Source: Streptomyces griseus
GTDB taxonomy: Bacteria; Actinomycetota; Actinomycetes; Streptomycetales; Streptomycetaceae
Reading direction: 5' to 3'
Assembly (NCBI RefSeq): GCF_900460065.1
Contig: NZ_UAVD01000029.1
Span: 310,001-374,000 of the forward strand
DNA: 64,000 nucleotides
Part shown: one piece after another, positions 46,077 to 54,550 of the stretch
Numbering within the stretch: position 1 is the first letter of the stretch
How the letters are laid out: each line of letters starts with the position of its first letter
Position numbers and translations under genes: made by a program
The notes under the pieces: model-generated
Told to the model about the DNA's origin: nothing
Seen by the model: the letters and a program-made list of their open reading frames with translations, nothing else
Database searches by the model: none

Positions 46077-47396
46077 ATGGTGGCGATACTGCGGTGCACC
46101 CCAGGTGAGGTCAAGTTCCTCGATAGCCGTAAGAGGCAGGAGCAACTCGATGCTGGCTGGGAGTCGGTCGGAGAGCGTAGCGAGTGGACCAGCAGGCATG
46201 TGGTCCTGGTGGTGACCGGCCAGGAGAGAGGACGACCAGGCGTCGAGTACGTGGGGCAGGCCCGGAGCGGTCGCTCCGCCGGTACCTTTCGGCGTGTGGT
46301 CGAGGTGACTCAGCTCCATCGAATCGTGCCTCCAGTTCCGATGGAAGCCCTATCCGACCAGCTTCCACTCCGACACCGGGATGCAGTCGACCGGTCCGGT
46401 GTGCTGACGAAGCGGTCCGGTGAAGAGCTGCTGAACGGACTTACCACATGCCGCGCGGATCTGGCTGCAGTTATCGCTCGGTTGCAGGAAAGGGTGGGTG
46501 GTATTCGGATCCTCGGCAGAGTGCGGGCGCTGTTCTTGGAGCAGCGAGACGCCACCGGACTGGCACTTCAACTGGGTGGGTTCGACCGGAGCATCATCGA
46601 AGAGGCAGAGTTCCCGGAAGAGGGTGGGGGGCAGATACCTGTCCTCGCTACCCTGCCGGGGCATCCGGCGCACGAGGACCACCTTGTCGCTCACGATGCG
46701 CAACGCTTCTCGGACTGGATCGGAAATGACGCGGAGTATCTCGCGACACGGGTATTCCGCAAGGGCGACCAGCAGCTTTTCATCGCCAACGTGAACCGCC
46801 TGCCAGCCGAGGAAACCCTGGGAATCGATCTGATCTATCACCATGTGAACCGGGACAGCTTCATACTTGTGCAGTACAAGAAGATGGGCCAGGTTGGAGC
46901 TGGGCGTAGTGAGTGGGGATATCGGCCGGACGGTGATCTTGACGACCAGCTTAAGCGCATGAGGGAGGTGGAGGATGCGTGTACGCGGCTGGAACAGGAT
47001 CCTCCGACCGACTACCGATTCGTTCACCAGCCATGCTGGATCAAGTTCTGCAAGTCCGAACAGGTGGCGCCGAAGGGAGATGCGCTGATTGGTGGCATGT
47101 ACCTCACGCGTGAACACGTCGAGTGGCTGCGAGGTCGACCCGGACTGGCTGTCGGCCCCAAAGGGGGTGAGCTGTTCGGCTACCACACGGTGCCTCGGTA
47201 TCTCGACAACACGACATTCACTCAACTTGTTCAGGACGGCTGGATCGGAACCCGTGGCAGGGCCAGTGACATCATCCAGGCCCAGATCAAGGCCAGCCTT
47301 GACGGCTCGCGGGCGCTGGTCTTCGCAGGGCTCATCGGTGACGACATGACTCAGGCCGAACGTACACGTGAACGCAGGGGCGGCTCAGGGAGCTGA
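46077..47396 (+). CDS. Unknown 439-aa protein with possible PD-(D/E)XK nuclease core
   Basis: I do not recognise the family. It is a soluble protein. The N-terminal 90 residues (ILRCTPGEVKFLDSRKRQ, HVVLVVTGQERGR, GVEYVGQARSG) may form a small domain. The middle contains GIDLIYHHVNRDSFILVQYKKM-like sequence near residues 248-269, that is, Asp then a strand with Q-x-K, as in Mrr-type and other PD-(D/E)XK nucleases. A further conserved-looking block reads DYRFVHQPCWIKFCKSE. ATG at 46077; the ribosome site is unclear. Lower-GC codon use matches the island. Position beside an IS and a protease-NTPase module fits a defence or mobile-element role, but that is inference. Confidence 0.65.
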   Translation: MVAILRCTPGEVKFLDSRKRQEQLDAGWESVGERSEWTSRHVVLVVTGQERGRPGVEYVGQARSGRSAGTFRRVVEVTQLHRIVPPVPMEALSDQLPLRHRDAVDRSGVLTKRSGEELLNGLTTCRADLAAVIARLQERVGGIRILGRVRALFLEQRDATGLALQLGGFDRSIIEEAEFPEEGGGQIPVLATLPGHPAHEDHLVAHDAQRFSDWIGNDAEYLATRVFRKGDQQLFIANVNRLPAEETLGIDLIYHHVNRDSFILVQYKKMGQVGAGRSEWGYRPDGDLDDQLKRMREVEDACTRLEQDPPTDYRFVHQPCWIKFCKSEQVAPKGDALIGGMYLTREHVEWLRGRPGLAVGPKGGELFGYHTVPRYLDNTTFTQLVQDGWIGTRGRASDIIQAQIKASLDGSRALVFAGLIGDDMTQAERTRERRGGSGS

Positions 47397-47960
47397 GCAT
47401 GTGAGGGGTGAGTCTGACCGTGCACCGGTTGATCCGCCCCCGTCACGGCGAAAGGGGACTTGGGTCGCCGGTTCCGGTGGGGTATCAGGACGCAGTCGTC
47501 TCCGTCGGTTTGCTTCGATGACCCGTTCCCGAGCAGGGTAACCATGTGAGGTTACATTCACTGCGACAGTTTGCGCTTCCCGCCGAGTGGCAAGCAGGTT
47601 GTCTGCAGGTGCATTCCGACCAGCGCTACTTCGTCGGCGCCTCCAGCTCAACTGGAGACTGGACCGTTTCGACCAATATCGTGGAAATCTTGGAAGACCC
47701 AAGATCAAGAAAAATACTGCCCCGTTGGAGAGCCAGACGGTTCTTGTCAGATCTTAAACACGGTTACCTGTGTCCCGCAGAGGGTGGTGAGGTTCCCGGG
47801 GGCGAAGGTGAGCACGGTGGTGGGACCGGGGGCAGCACTTGCGGTCGCGACAAGTGTGGGGCCGGTTTAGTCGTGCTCGAGAGCGCCTTTGGCAGCAGTA
47901 CCCAAGGGGTCAGGATCTTGCCGACGATTGTGGTGTGGCGGCTATGGTGTGTCCTTTACG
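47397..47960. other. Island right end without a recognisable gene
   Basis: A plus-strand open frame beginning near 47546 (LRQFALPAEWQAGCLQVHSD) has AT-rich, non-host codon use for about 75 codons and then runs into host-type sequence antisense to the glutaminase gene, so it is probably not a gene as it stands. No integrase, excisionase or repeat array was seen. Confidence 0.35.
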
Positions 47961-47977
47961 GCGGCTGCTGGAGACGT
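47961..47977 (+). repeat. Right direct repeat (attR-like) with displaced gene end
   Basis: Second copy of GCGGCTGCTGGAGACGT. In frame it continues TAC CGC GGC TGA, reading R-L-L-E-T-Y-R-G-stop, a natural ending for the flavoprotein gene at 37946. After it, sequence to 48156 returns to host-like high G+C with no gene. Confidence 0.7.
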
Positions 47978-48156
47978 ACCGCGGCTGAGGGGCCTTCCCC
48001 CGTGGCGGGGCGGAGGACGACAGCGGCGACCGGGGCGACGCCGGCCGGTACGAACACCTCACCGGACGGCGTCCCCCGAACGGGGTGCGTCGGCGCGGGG
48101 AGCGGCCGCACCATGTGCGGAACCACGCAGCGGCCCGCACGCCGAGAGAGCGCTGC

Positions 48157-49440
48157 TCACGCGCCGGGTGGCACCGCTTGGCGTACCTCGCGGATGACGG
48201 TGACCCGGCCGCCGTCGCCGGGGTCGGGATCGGGGATGACCGCCTCCGGATCGACGAGGAATACCTCCCGGCCGTCCAGCGTCAGCCGGCGCGCGATCTC
48301 CAGCACCATGCGCCGTGCCACGTCGTCGATCGCGTGGACCCGCGTGAGGTCGATGGCCACCCGGGCCTCCCGCGGATCGGTGTCCAGGACCTCCCGCACC
48401 ACGCGCTCGGCTCCGGCGAAGCCGATGCCGCCCTGGAGTTCCAGAACGCGGAGCGCGTCCGGTCCGCCGCCGAGGACGTGGCTGGACCGCACGGCCGCCC
48501 GCCCGGCGGAGGGGACCTCCATCACATGCAGGCCCATGTCGGAGGAGAAACGCTCGAACAGGGATACCCCGCGAACGCTGTTTCCGTGGCTGTCCAGGCG
48601 CGGTGAGAAGGTGGCGATGCCGATACGTCCGGGAAGCGCGCCGATCAGGCCTCCGGCCACCCCACTCTTCGCGGGGATGCCGACCTGGGTGGCCCAGTCA
48701 CCCGCGGCGTCGTACATTCCACAGCTGAACATGACGCTCAGCACCTGGCGCACGACCCCTTCCGGCACCACCTGTTCCCCCGAGAGCGGGTTCACGCCGC
48801 GGTTGGCCAGTGTCGCCGCCATGACGGCCAGATCCCGCGTCGTGACGAGCACCGAGCACTGCCGGGTGTAGCCGTCGACGACCGCCCGCACGTCCTCGGT
48901 CAGGATGTCGTGGCCGCGCAGCATGTGTGCGATGGCGAGGTTGCGGTGCGCGTGCTCCAGCTCCGACGCGCACACCTTCTCGTCCGTCTCCAGTCGGCGG
49001 CCGGCGAAGGCGGAGAGGCCGTCGAGCACGCGTCGTACCCGTTCGGCGGGACCGGATCCCGCCTCCGCGACCAGGGAGTGAACGGTGATCGCACCCGCGT
49101 TGATCATGGGATTGAGCGGGCGTCCCGTGCCGCTCTCCAGAGAGATCTCGTTGAACGCCTCCCCCGAGGGCTCGACGCCCACCTTGGCGAGCACCGTGCC
49201 GAAACCGCGGTCGGCCAGCGCCAGGGCATACGCGAACGGCTTCGAGATCGACTGGATCGTGAACGGGACGTCGATGTCGCCCGCGCCGTGCACCCGCCCG
49301 TCGACGGTGGCGAAGGCCGCGCCGAGGCGCTCGGGATCAGCCTCCGCCAGTTCGGGGATGTAGGCGGCCGGCGCCCCGGAGGCGTCCGGTTCCACCTGCT
49401 CCAGCACCTCGGCCAGATAGTCGGGAATGATGGGCCGCAT
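48157..49440 (-). CDS. glsA: Glutaminase A with C-terminal STAS domain
   Basis: 427-aa glutaminase of the serine-dependent beta-lactamase fold, converting glutamine to glutamate and ammonia. Catalytic Ser and Lys are in FTIQSISKPFAYALAL (SxxK, near residue 62); NPMINAGAI, NLAIAHMLRG and IPAKSGVAGG are further active-site blocks. Residues about 320-415 form a STAS domain (ARVAIDLTRVHAIDDVARRM), a known fusion in actinobacteria that may place the enzyme under regulatory or membrane partner control. ATG at 49440. Confidence 0.92.
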   Translation of the reverse strand: MRPIIPDYLAEVLEQVEPDASGAPAAYIPELAEADPERLGAAFATVDGRVHGAGDIDVPFTIQSISKPFAYALALADRGFGTVLAKVGVEPSGEAFNEISLESGTGRPLNPMINAGAITVHSLVAEAGSGPAERVRRVLDGLSAFAGRRLETDEKVCASELEHAHRNLAIAHMLRGHDILTEDVRAVVDGYTRQCSVLVTTRDLAVMAATLANRGVNPLSGEQVVPEGVVRQVLSVMFSCGMYDAAGDWATQVGIPAKSGVAGGLIGALPGRIGIATFSPRLDSHGNSVRGVSLFERFSSDMGLHVMEVPSAGRAAVRSSHVLGGGPDALRVLELQGGIGFAGAERVVREVLDTDPREARVAIDLTRVHAIDDVARRMVLEIARRLTLDGREVFLVDPEAVIPDPDPGDGGRVTVIREVRQAVPPGA

Positions 49441-49876
49441 CCTCACCTCTCCGATCGCACCACCGATGTCCGGCGCGGGACGCGTCCTGACGGTGTGCCG
49501 TGTTCCGCCGCCGGGACCTCGACGGCGCTGTCGTCTGCGTGGCCAGGCTACCGACCGGGCCGGTGCGGATCGGCCGGCAGCCGATCGCCGGTCGCCGCGG
49601 GCGGCGGCGCCGAGGACGGAAGCCCCACAGAGGCCCGTCGCCACCGGCCGGATCGCGGAGCAACTCGGCGGGATGCGGGGGAGATTGGGACGGTGGCGCC
49701 GCGGTCCGCACGGGACGGTCCGCCGCTGCCGTGCGCGCACGTACGGGGTCACGGCGCGTCACCGCCGAAGCCCAACCGGCGGGGGCGGTCGGGCCGTTCC
49801 ACTCGATCGAGTGGATCTTGCTGCCCGGTCGTACGATCCGGACGGGAAGCGACCGCGCCGACGCGATCATGCCACC
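49441..49876. other. Divergent intergenic region between glsA and adenosine deaminase genes
   Basis: No supported gene. It should hold both divergent promoters. The only structure noted is a 12-bp palindrome CGTGCGCGCACG (49730-49741), which is weak evidence in DNA this rich in G+C. Confidence 0.4.
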
Positions 49877-51494
49877 GTGACCTCATCGATTCGGACGGCT
49901 CACCGTCCCACGTCCCTGCTCCCGGCCGGGCTCGGTCTCCTCACCGCCCTCACGCTCCTCCCCGCGGTGCCGGCGGCCGCGACACCCGTGCAGGAACCCG
50001 CGCCCCGCGCCGGCGCGCAGGCGCCGGGCCGCTTCACGACCTCCGCCGAGCGCATGACCGACGCCCGTCTCGACGCGCTGCGCAACAGTCCGGCCCGGCT
50101 CGAGGAGTTCTTCGGAGCGCTGCCCAAGGGCGGCGACCTCCACAACCACCTCTCGGGTGCGGTGACCACCGAGTACCTGATTCGACTCGCGGGTGAGAAC
50201 GGCCTGTGCATCGACGCCACCGACACCGCGGTGCGTCCGCCCTGCGGGCCGGGGACGCGGCCGGCCGCCGAGGCCCGCACCGACGCGGAGTTCCGTCAGC
50301 GGATCGTCCGCGCCTGGTCCATGCAGGACTTCCCCGCCGACCAGTCCGGCCACGACCACTTCTTCGACACCTTCGGCAAGTTCGGCGAAGCGACGCGTGA
50401 TCGCGGCAAGATGCTCGCCGATGTCGCCAACACCGTCGTCGAGCAGAACCAGTTCTACCTGGAGACCCTGGTCACTCCCGCGTCGGACTCCTCGAAGAAG
50501 CTCGCCGAGTCCGTCGGCTACGACGCCGACCTCGCCGCCTTCCACCGCAAGCTGGTGGCCGGCGGCAAGCTCGACGCGGTCGTCACCGAGGCCGTGCGCG
50601 AGGCGGACGCCGCCGACGCCCAGTTCCGGGAGACGGCCCACTGCGACACCGGCCGTCCCGACCCCGGCTGCGAACTTCCCGTCCGGTGGATCTCCCAGGT
50701 CTCCCGCGCGAGTTCGAACGAGCGCGTGTTCACGCAGATGGCCGTCGGGATGCGGCTGGCGGAGCGCGACCCGCGGTTCGTCGCCGTCAACCTCGTCCAG
50801 CCGGAGGACGCGGAGAGCTCCCTGCGCAACTACCGCCTCCAGATGCGGATGCTCCAGTACCTGCGCACCCAGTACCCGGACGCCCGGCTCACGCTGCACG
50901 CCGGTGAGCTGACCCCCGGGGCTCGTCAAGCCCGAGGACCTGACGTTCCACATCCGCGAGGCCGTCCTCGTGGCCGGGGCCGAACGCATCGGCCACGGTG
51001 TCGACCTGGTCCACGAGGACGACTGGCAGCAGCTCGCCCGGACCATGGCCCGGCGCGATGTCGCCGTGGAGGTGCCGTTCAGCAGCAACAAGCAGATCCT
51101 GGGCGTCGCGGGCGACGACCACCCGTTCAACGCCTACCGCCGCTACGGCGTCCCGGTGGTCCTGGCCACCGACGACCCCGGTGTCTCGCGCATCGACATC
51201 AGCCACGAGTACCAGTACGCCCGGGCCACCTACGACCTGAGCTACCCCGAGCTGAAGGACCTGGCGCGCGCCTCGCTGACGTACGCCTTCCTCGACGGCG
51301 GAAGCCTCTGGGCCGGTGGCGAGGCCCGCTCCGGCTACCGTCCGGTGCGCGTCTGTGCCGGGTCCCGGCCGGGCGCCGCGCCTCCCACCCCGGCCTGCGC
51401 CGACTACCTCGCGGACAACGCGAAGGCGGCCACCGAGTGGCGGCAGGAGGTGGCGTTCGCCGGATTCGAACGCCGCTACGGTGCCACTCGCTGA
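49877..51494 (+). pseudogene. Secreted adenosine deaminase, single-base frameshift
   Basis: About 538-aa exported adenosine deaminase read across one frameshift. The GTG at 49877 gives a signal peptide (LLPAGLGLLTALTLLPAVPAAATP). Metal and substrate motifs are present: GDLHNHLSGAV (HxH, about 90), LTLHAGEL (about 340) before the shift, and ERIGHGVDLV plus VVLATDDPGVSR after it. The run CCCCCGGGG at 50913-50921 has one extra base: expected TPGLVKPEDL reads TPGARQARG. Everything else is intact to the stop at 51494. It is either a very recent mutation or a sequencing error. Confidence 0.85.
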
Positions 51495-51623
51495 CCGCGA
51501 GCCACCGGAGACGGGGCGGTCCCGGGCCGGGGCCGCCCCGTCGGTGCGTGGCACCACCGTGAGACACCGACGGCCAGTTCGAGCCATTGCTGCCCGCGTC
51601 TTCCACCGATCCCGTTGTCATTC

Positions 51624-51640
51624 GTCATCCAATGGATGAC
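51624..51640. promoter_or_regulatory. Palindromic operator upstream of the HSP18-type regulator
   Basis: GTCATCCAATGGATGAC is a 7-3-7 perfect inverted repeat, 44 bases before the GTG at 51684. A partial third half-site (GTCATTC) lies just upstream at 51617. Autoregulation by the encoded DNA-binding protein is the simplest reading. Confidence 0.6.
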
Positions 51641-51683
51641 AATTCTGAGGTCATCGGCCCGCTGACCAGACGAGGGAGGTCCC

Positions 51684-52331
51684 GTGACCGCGGCGGACCA
51701 GCCGTCCACGGCCCGTGCCGACGCCCCCGGCCCGGCGTCCTTCATCGCCGCGGCGGCGGCCCTCGCCGCCACGGACGAGGCCCTGCGCGACGCGCAGCGC
51801 CGGTCGCCCGACGCCGTGAGCCCCGGCCCCGAACAGGCACTGGCCTCCCTGATGCTGCTGCGGCAGGTGCGCGAGCATCTCGCGAGCTGGGAGACCGGGC
51901 TGATCGAAACCGCCCGCGGGGCGGGCGCCAGCTGGGCCGATCTCGCCCGCCCGCTCGGTGTCGCCAGCCGCCAGGCCGCCGAACGCCGCTACCTGCGCGG
52001 CCGTCCGGGCGCCGCCGGAACCACCGGCGAACAGCGCGTCGCGGCCACGCGTCGGGCGAGAGCCGCCGACCGCGCCACCGCCGACTGGGCCCGCGCCAAC
52101 GCCGCCGACCTGCGCCGCCTCTCCGGGCAGATCGCCGCGCTGGCCCCCCTCGCGCCCGACGCACGCTCGGCCCAGGACGCGCTGCGGGCCGCACTCGGCG
52201 CCGCGGACGCCGCCGAGCTCGTCGCCCCGCTGGCCGGCATCCGCCCCCACCTCGACGCGCGCCACCGCGGCCTCGTCGAGTCCCTCGACGCCCTGGACGC
52301 CCCGGGCGCACAACCTCGCCCCTGGCGATGA
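51684..52331 (+). CDS. HSP18-type transcriptional regulator-like protein
   Basis: 215-aa Ala/Arg-rich helical protein. A possible HTH is visible at GASWADLARPLGVASRQAAERRYLRGR (about 75-101); the rest is charged coiled-coil-like helix (AADRATADWARANAADLRRLSGQ). It resembles Streptomyces proteins annotated as HSP18 transcriptional regulators. The next gene is htpG, so a heat-shock link is plausible. GTG at 51684 has GGGAGG upstream and a palindromic operator precedes it. Confidence 0.65.
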   Translation: MTAADQPSTARADAPGPASFIAAAAALAATDEALRDAQRRSPDAVSPGPEQALASLMLLRQVREHLASWETGLIETARGAGASWADLARPLGVASRQAAERRYLRGRPGAAGTTGEQRVAATRRARAADRATADWARANAADLRRLSGQIAALAPLAPDARSAQDALRAALGAADAAELVAPLAGIRPHLDARHRGLVESLDALDAPGAQPRPWR

Positions 52332-52469
52332 GCGCTTCCCACCACGCGCGGGAACACCGCGTGCGCGTGTGGCCACCCCATGCCGAACCACGCCGGTGAC
52401 GGTCGACGGACTCCCGCCCGGCTCTGATCCGAGTGCACATTCATGACGTCCCCACAGAAAGAGATCCAC

Positions 52470-54386
52470 ATGAGCGGCAGTGTCGAGACGCTGGAATTCC
52501 AGGCGGAGACCCGCCAGTTGCTCCGGTTGGTGATCCACTCGATCTACTCGAACAAGGACATCTTCCTGCGCGAGCTGATCTCCAACGCCTCCGACGCCCT
52601 GGACAAGCTGCGGCTGGAATCGCTGACCGACTCCAGCCTGGAGACCGAATCGGCGGACCCGCACATCGCGTTGGAAGTCGACCCCGAAGCCCGCACCTTG
52701 ACCGTCCGCGACAACGGGATCGGCATGACCCGCGAGGACCTGGTGGAGCTGATCGGCACGATCGCCAAGTCCGGCACCGCCGGCCTGCTGGAGAAGATCA
52801 AGGAGTCCAAGGACGCCGCCACCGCCGAGAATCTGATCGGTCAGTTCGGCGTCGGCTTCTACTCGGCCTTCATGGTCGCCGACCAGGTCACCCTGCTCAC
52901 CCGGCGGGCCGGCACCGACACCGGCACCCGGTGGGAGTCCGACGGCGAGGGCACCTACGCCATCCAGTCCGAGGACGGACTGCCCGTGGGCACCTCGGTC
53001 ACCCTGCACCTGAAGCCCGTCGACAGCGAGGACGGACGCGCCGACTACCTGTCGGAGTCGAAGATCCGCCAGATCGTCAAGCAGTACTCGGACTTCATCC
53101 GCTGGCCCATCCGCATGGCCACCGAGCGCACCGCCGCCGACGGCGCGACCACCCGGGAGACCGACACGCTCAACTCGATGAAGGCGCTCTGGGCCCGGCC
53201 CCGCACCGAGGTGAGCGAGGAGGAGTACCACGAGTTCTACCAGCAGATCAGCCACGACTGGCTGCCCCCGGCCGAGACGATCCACATGCGCGCCGAAGGC
53301 ACCTTCGAGTACGAGGCGCTGCTGTTCATCCCCTCGCAGGCGCCCTTCGACCTGTTCTCCCGCGAGACCAAGCCCGGGGTGCAGCTGTACGTCAAGCGGG
53401 TGTTCATCATGGACGACTGCGAAGCGCTCATGCCCAACTACCTGCGCTTCGTCAAGGGTGTCGTGGACGCCCACGACCTGTCGCTGAACGTCTCGCGCGA
53501 GATCCTCCAGCACGACCGCCAGATTCACGGTGTGCGCCGGCGGCTGGTCAAGAAGGTCCTCGGCGCCCTCAAGGACATGCAGTCCAAGGACGCCGAACGG
53601 TACGCGAAGGTGTGGGAGCAGTTCGGCCGGGCCCTGAAGGAAGGCCTGGTCGAGGACACGGACAACACCGAGACCCTGCTGCAGCTGGTGTCGGCGGCCT
53701 CCACCCACGACCCCGACCGGACCACCACGCTGCGCGAGTACGTCGAGCGCATGAAGGACGGCCAGGACACCATCTACTACCTGACCGGCGAGAGCCGCGC
53801 GATGGTGGAGAACTCCCCGCACATGGAAGCCGTCGCGGCGAAGGGCTACGAGGTCCTGATCCTCACCGACCCCGTCGACGAGGTCTGGGTCGACCGGGTT
53901 CCGGCCTTCGACGGTCACACCCTGCAGTCCATCGCCAAGGGCCAGGTCGATCTCGGCGAGTCCACCGACGGCGAGAAGGAGGACGACGCGGCCAAGGCCC
54001 AACGCGAGAAGGACTTCGCCGCCCTGCTGCCCTGGCTGACCACCGCGCTGTCCGAACAGGTCAAGGAGGTCCGCCTGTCATCGCGTCTCACCACCTCGGC
54101 AGCCTGCATCGTCGGCGACGCCCACGATGTGACGCCGACCCTGGAGAAGATGTACCGGGCGATGGGCCAGGAGATTCCCACCGTCAAGCGGATCCTGGAA
54201 CTCAACCCCTCGCACCCGCTGGTCACCGCCCTGCGCACCGCACACGACGCGGACGTCGACGACCCCGCGCTCAAGGAGGTCGCCGAGCTGGTCTACGGCA
54301 GCGCACTGCTCGCCGAAGGAGGCGACCTGCCCGACCCGGCCCGCTTCACCCGGCTGCTCGCCGACCGCCTGGCCCGCACCCTGTAA
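52470..54386 (+). CDS. htpG: Hsp90 molecular chaperone HtpG
   Basis: 638-aa bacterial Hsp90. The N-terminal ATPase domain has FLRELISNASDALDKLR, DNGIGMTREDL, GTIAKSGT and QFGVGFYSAFMVAD; the middle domain has MKALWARPRTEVSEEEYHEFY-like and PNYLRFVKGVVD, SLNVSREILQ; the C-terminal dimer domain follows. All nucleotide-binding motifs are intact. ATG 52470 (MSGSVETLEFQAE) aligns with the family start; ATG 52443 would add nine residues. Confidence 0.96.
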   Translation: MSGSVETLEFQAETRQLLRLVIHSIYSNKDIFLRELISNASDALDKLRLESLTDSSLETESADPHIALEVDPEARTLTVRDNGIGMTREDLVELIGTIAKSGTAGLLEKIKESKDAATAENLIGQFGVGFYSAFMVADQVTLLTRRAGTDTGTRWESDGEGTYAIQSEDGLPVGTSVTLHLKPVDSEDGRADYLSESKIRQIVKQYSDFIRWPIRMATERTAADGATTRETDTLNSMKALWARPRTEVSEEEYHEFYQQISHDWLPPAETIHMRAEGTFEYEALLFIPSQAPFDLFSRETKPGVQLYVKRVFIMDDCEALMPNYLRFVKGVVDAHDLSLNVSREILQHDRQIHGVRRRLVKKVLGALKDMQSKDAERYAKVWEQFGRALKEGLVEDTDNTETLLQLVSAASTHDPDRTTTLREYVERMKDGQDTIYYLTGESRAMVENSPHMEAVAAKGYEVLILTDPVDEVWVDRVPAFDGHTLQSIAKGQVDLGESTDGEKEDDAAKAQREKDFAALLPWLTTALSEQVKEVRLSSRLTTSAACIVGDAHDVTPTLEKMYRAMGQEIPTVKRILELNPSHPLVTALRTAHDADVDDPALKEVAELVYGSALLAEGGDLPDPARFTRLLADRLARTL

Positions 54387-54412
54387 CGGCGGGGCGCGGC
54401 CCGTCCGGATTC

Positions 54413-54458
54413 GGCCGTCTGTGCCGGGGCACCGTACGGTGCCCCGGCACAGACGGCC
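54413..54458. terminator. Perfect 22-bp hairpin terminator after htpG
   Basis: The 46 bases form one perfect inverted repeat of 22 bp per arm (outer bases GGCCGTCTGTGCCGG) with a 2-base centre. It sits between convergent htpG and the SAV_2336-like gene and should terminate both. Confidence 0.8.
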
Positions 54459-54550
54459 CCGGGGTTCCAGCGCGCCGGGTACGGGACCGGCGCGGGTCCT
54501 CCCCGCCGCTCCCCGCGCACGTCACGCGTCCCCCGGGCAGCGGCCGCCGC

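Larger units (their letters stand above)
39364..47977. mobile_element. Integrated lower-GC genomic island flanked by 17-bp direct repeats
   Basis: A block of about 8.6 kb with visibly lower G+C and less biased codon use than its flanks. The 17-mer GCGGCTGCTGGAGACGT occurs at both ends, in the same reading frame relative to the flavoprotein C-terminus. Contents: IS110 remnant, Trypco1 plus trypsin-STAND-WD40 operon, a dead DDE insertion sequence and a PD-(D/E)XK-like gene. No integrase or excisionase was recognised; it may have been lost, or integration was by another route. Confidence 0.7.

Noticed and set aside
47546..48871. Plus-strand 441-codon open frame across the island's right end
   Set aside because: Only the first about 75 codons have island-like composition; the rest is antisense to the glutaminase gene and lacks any domain.
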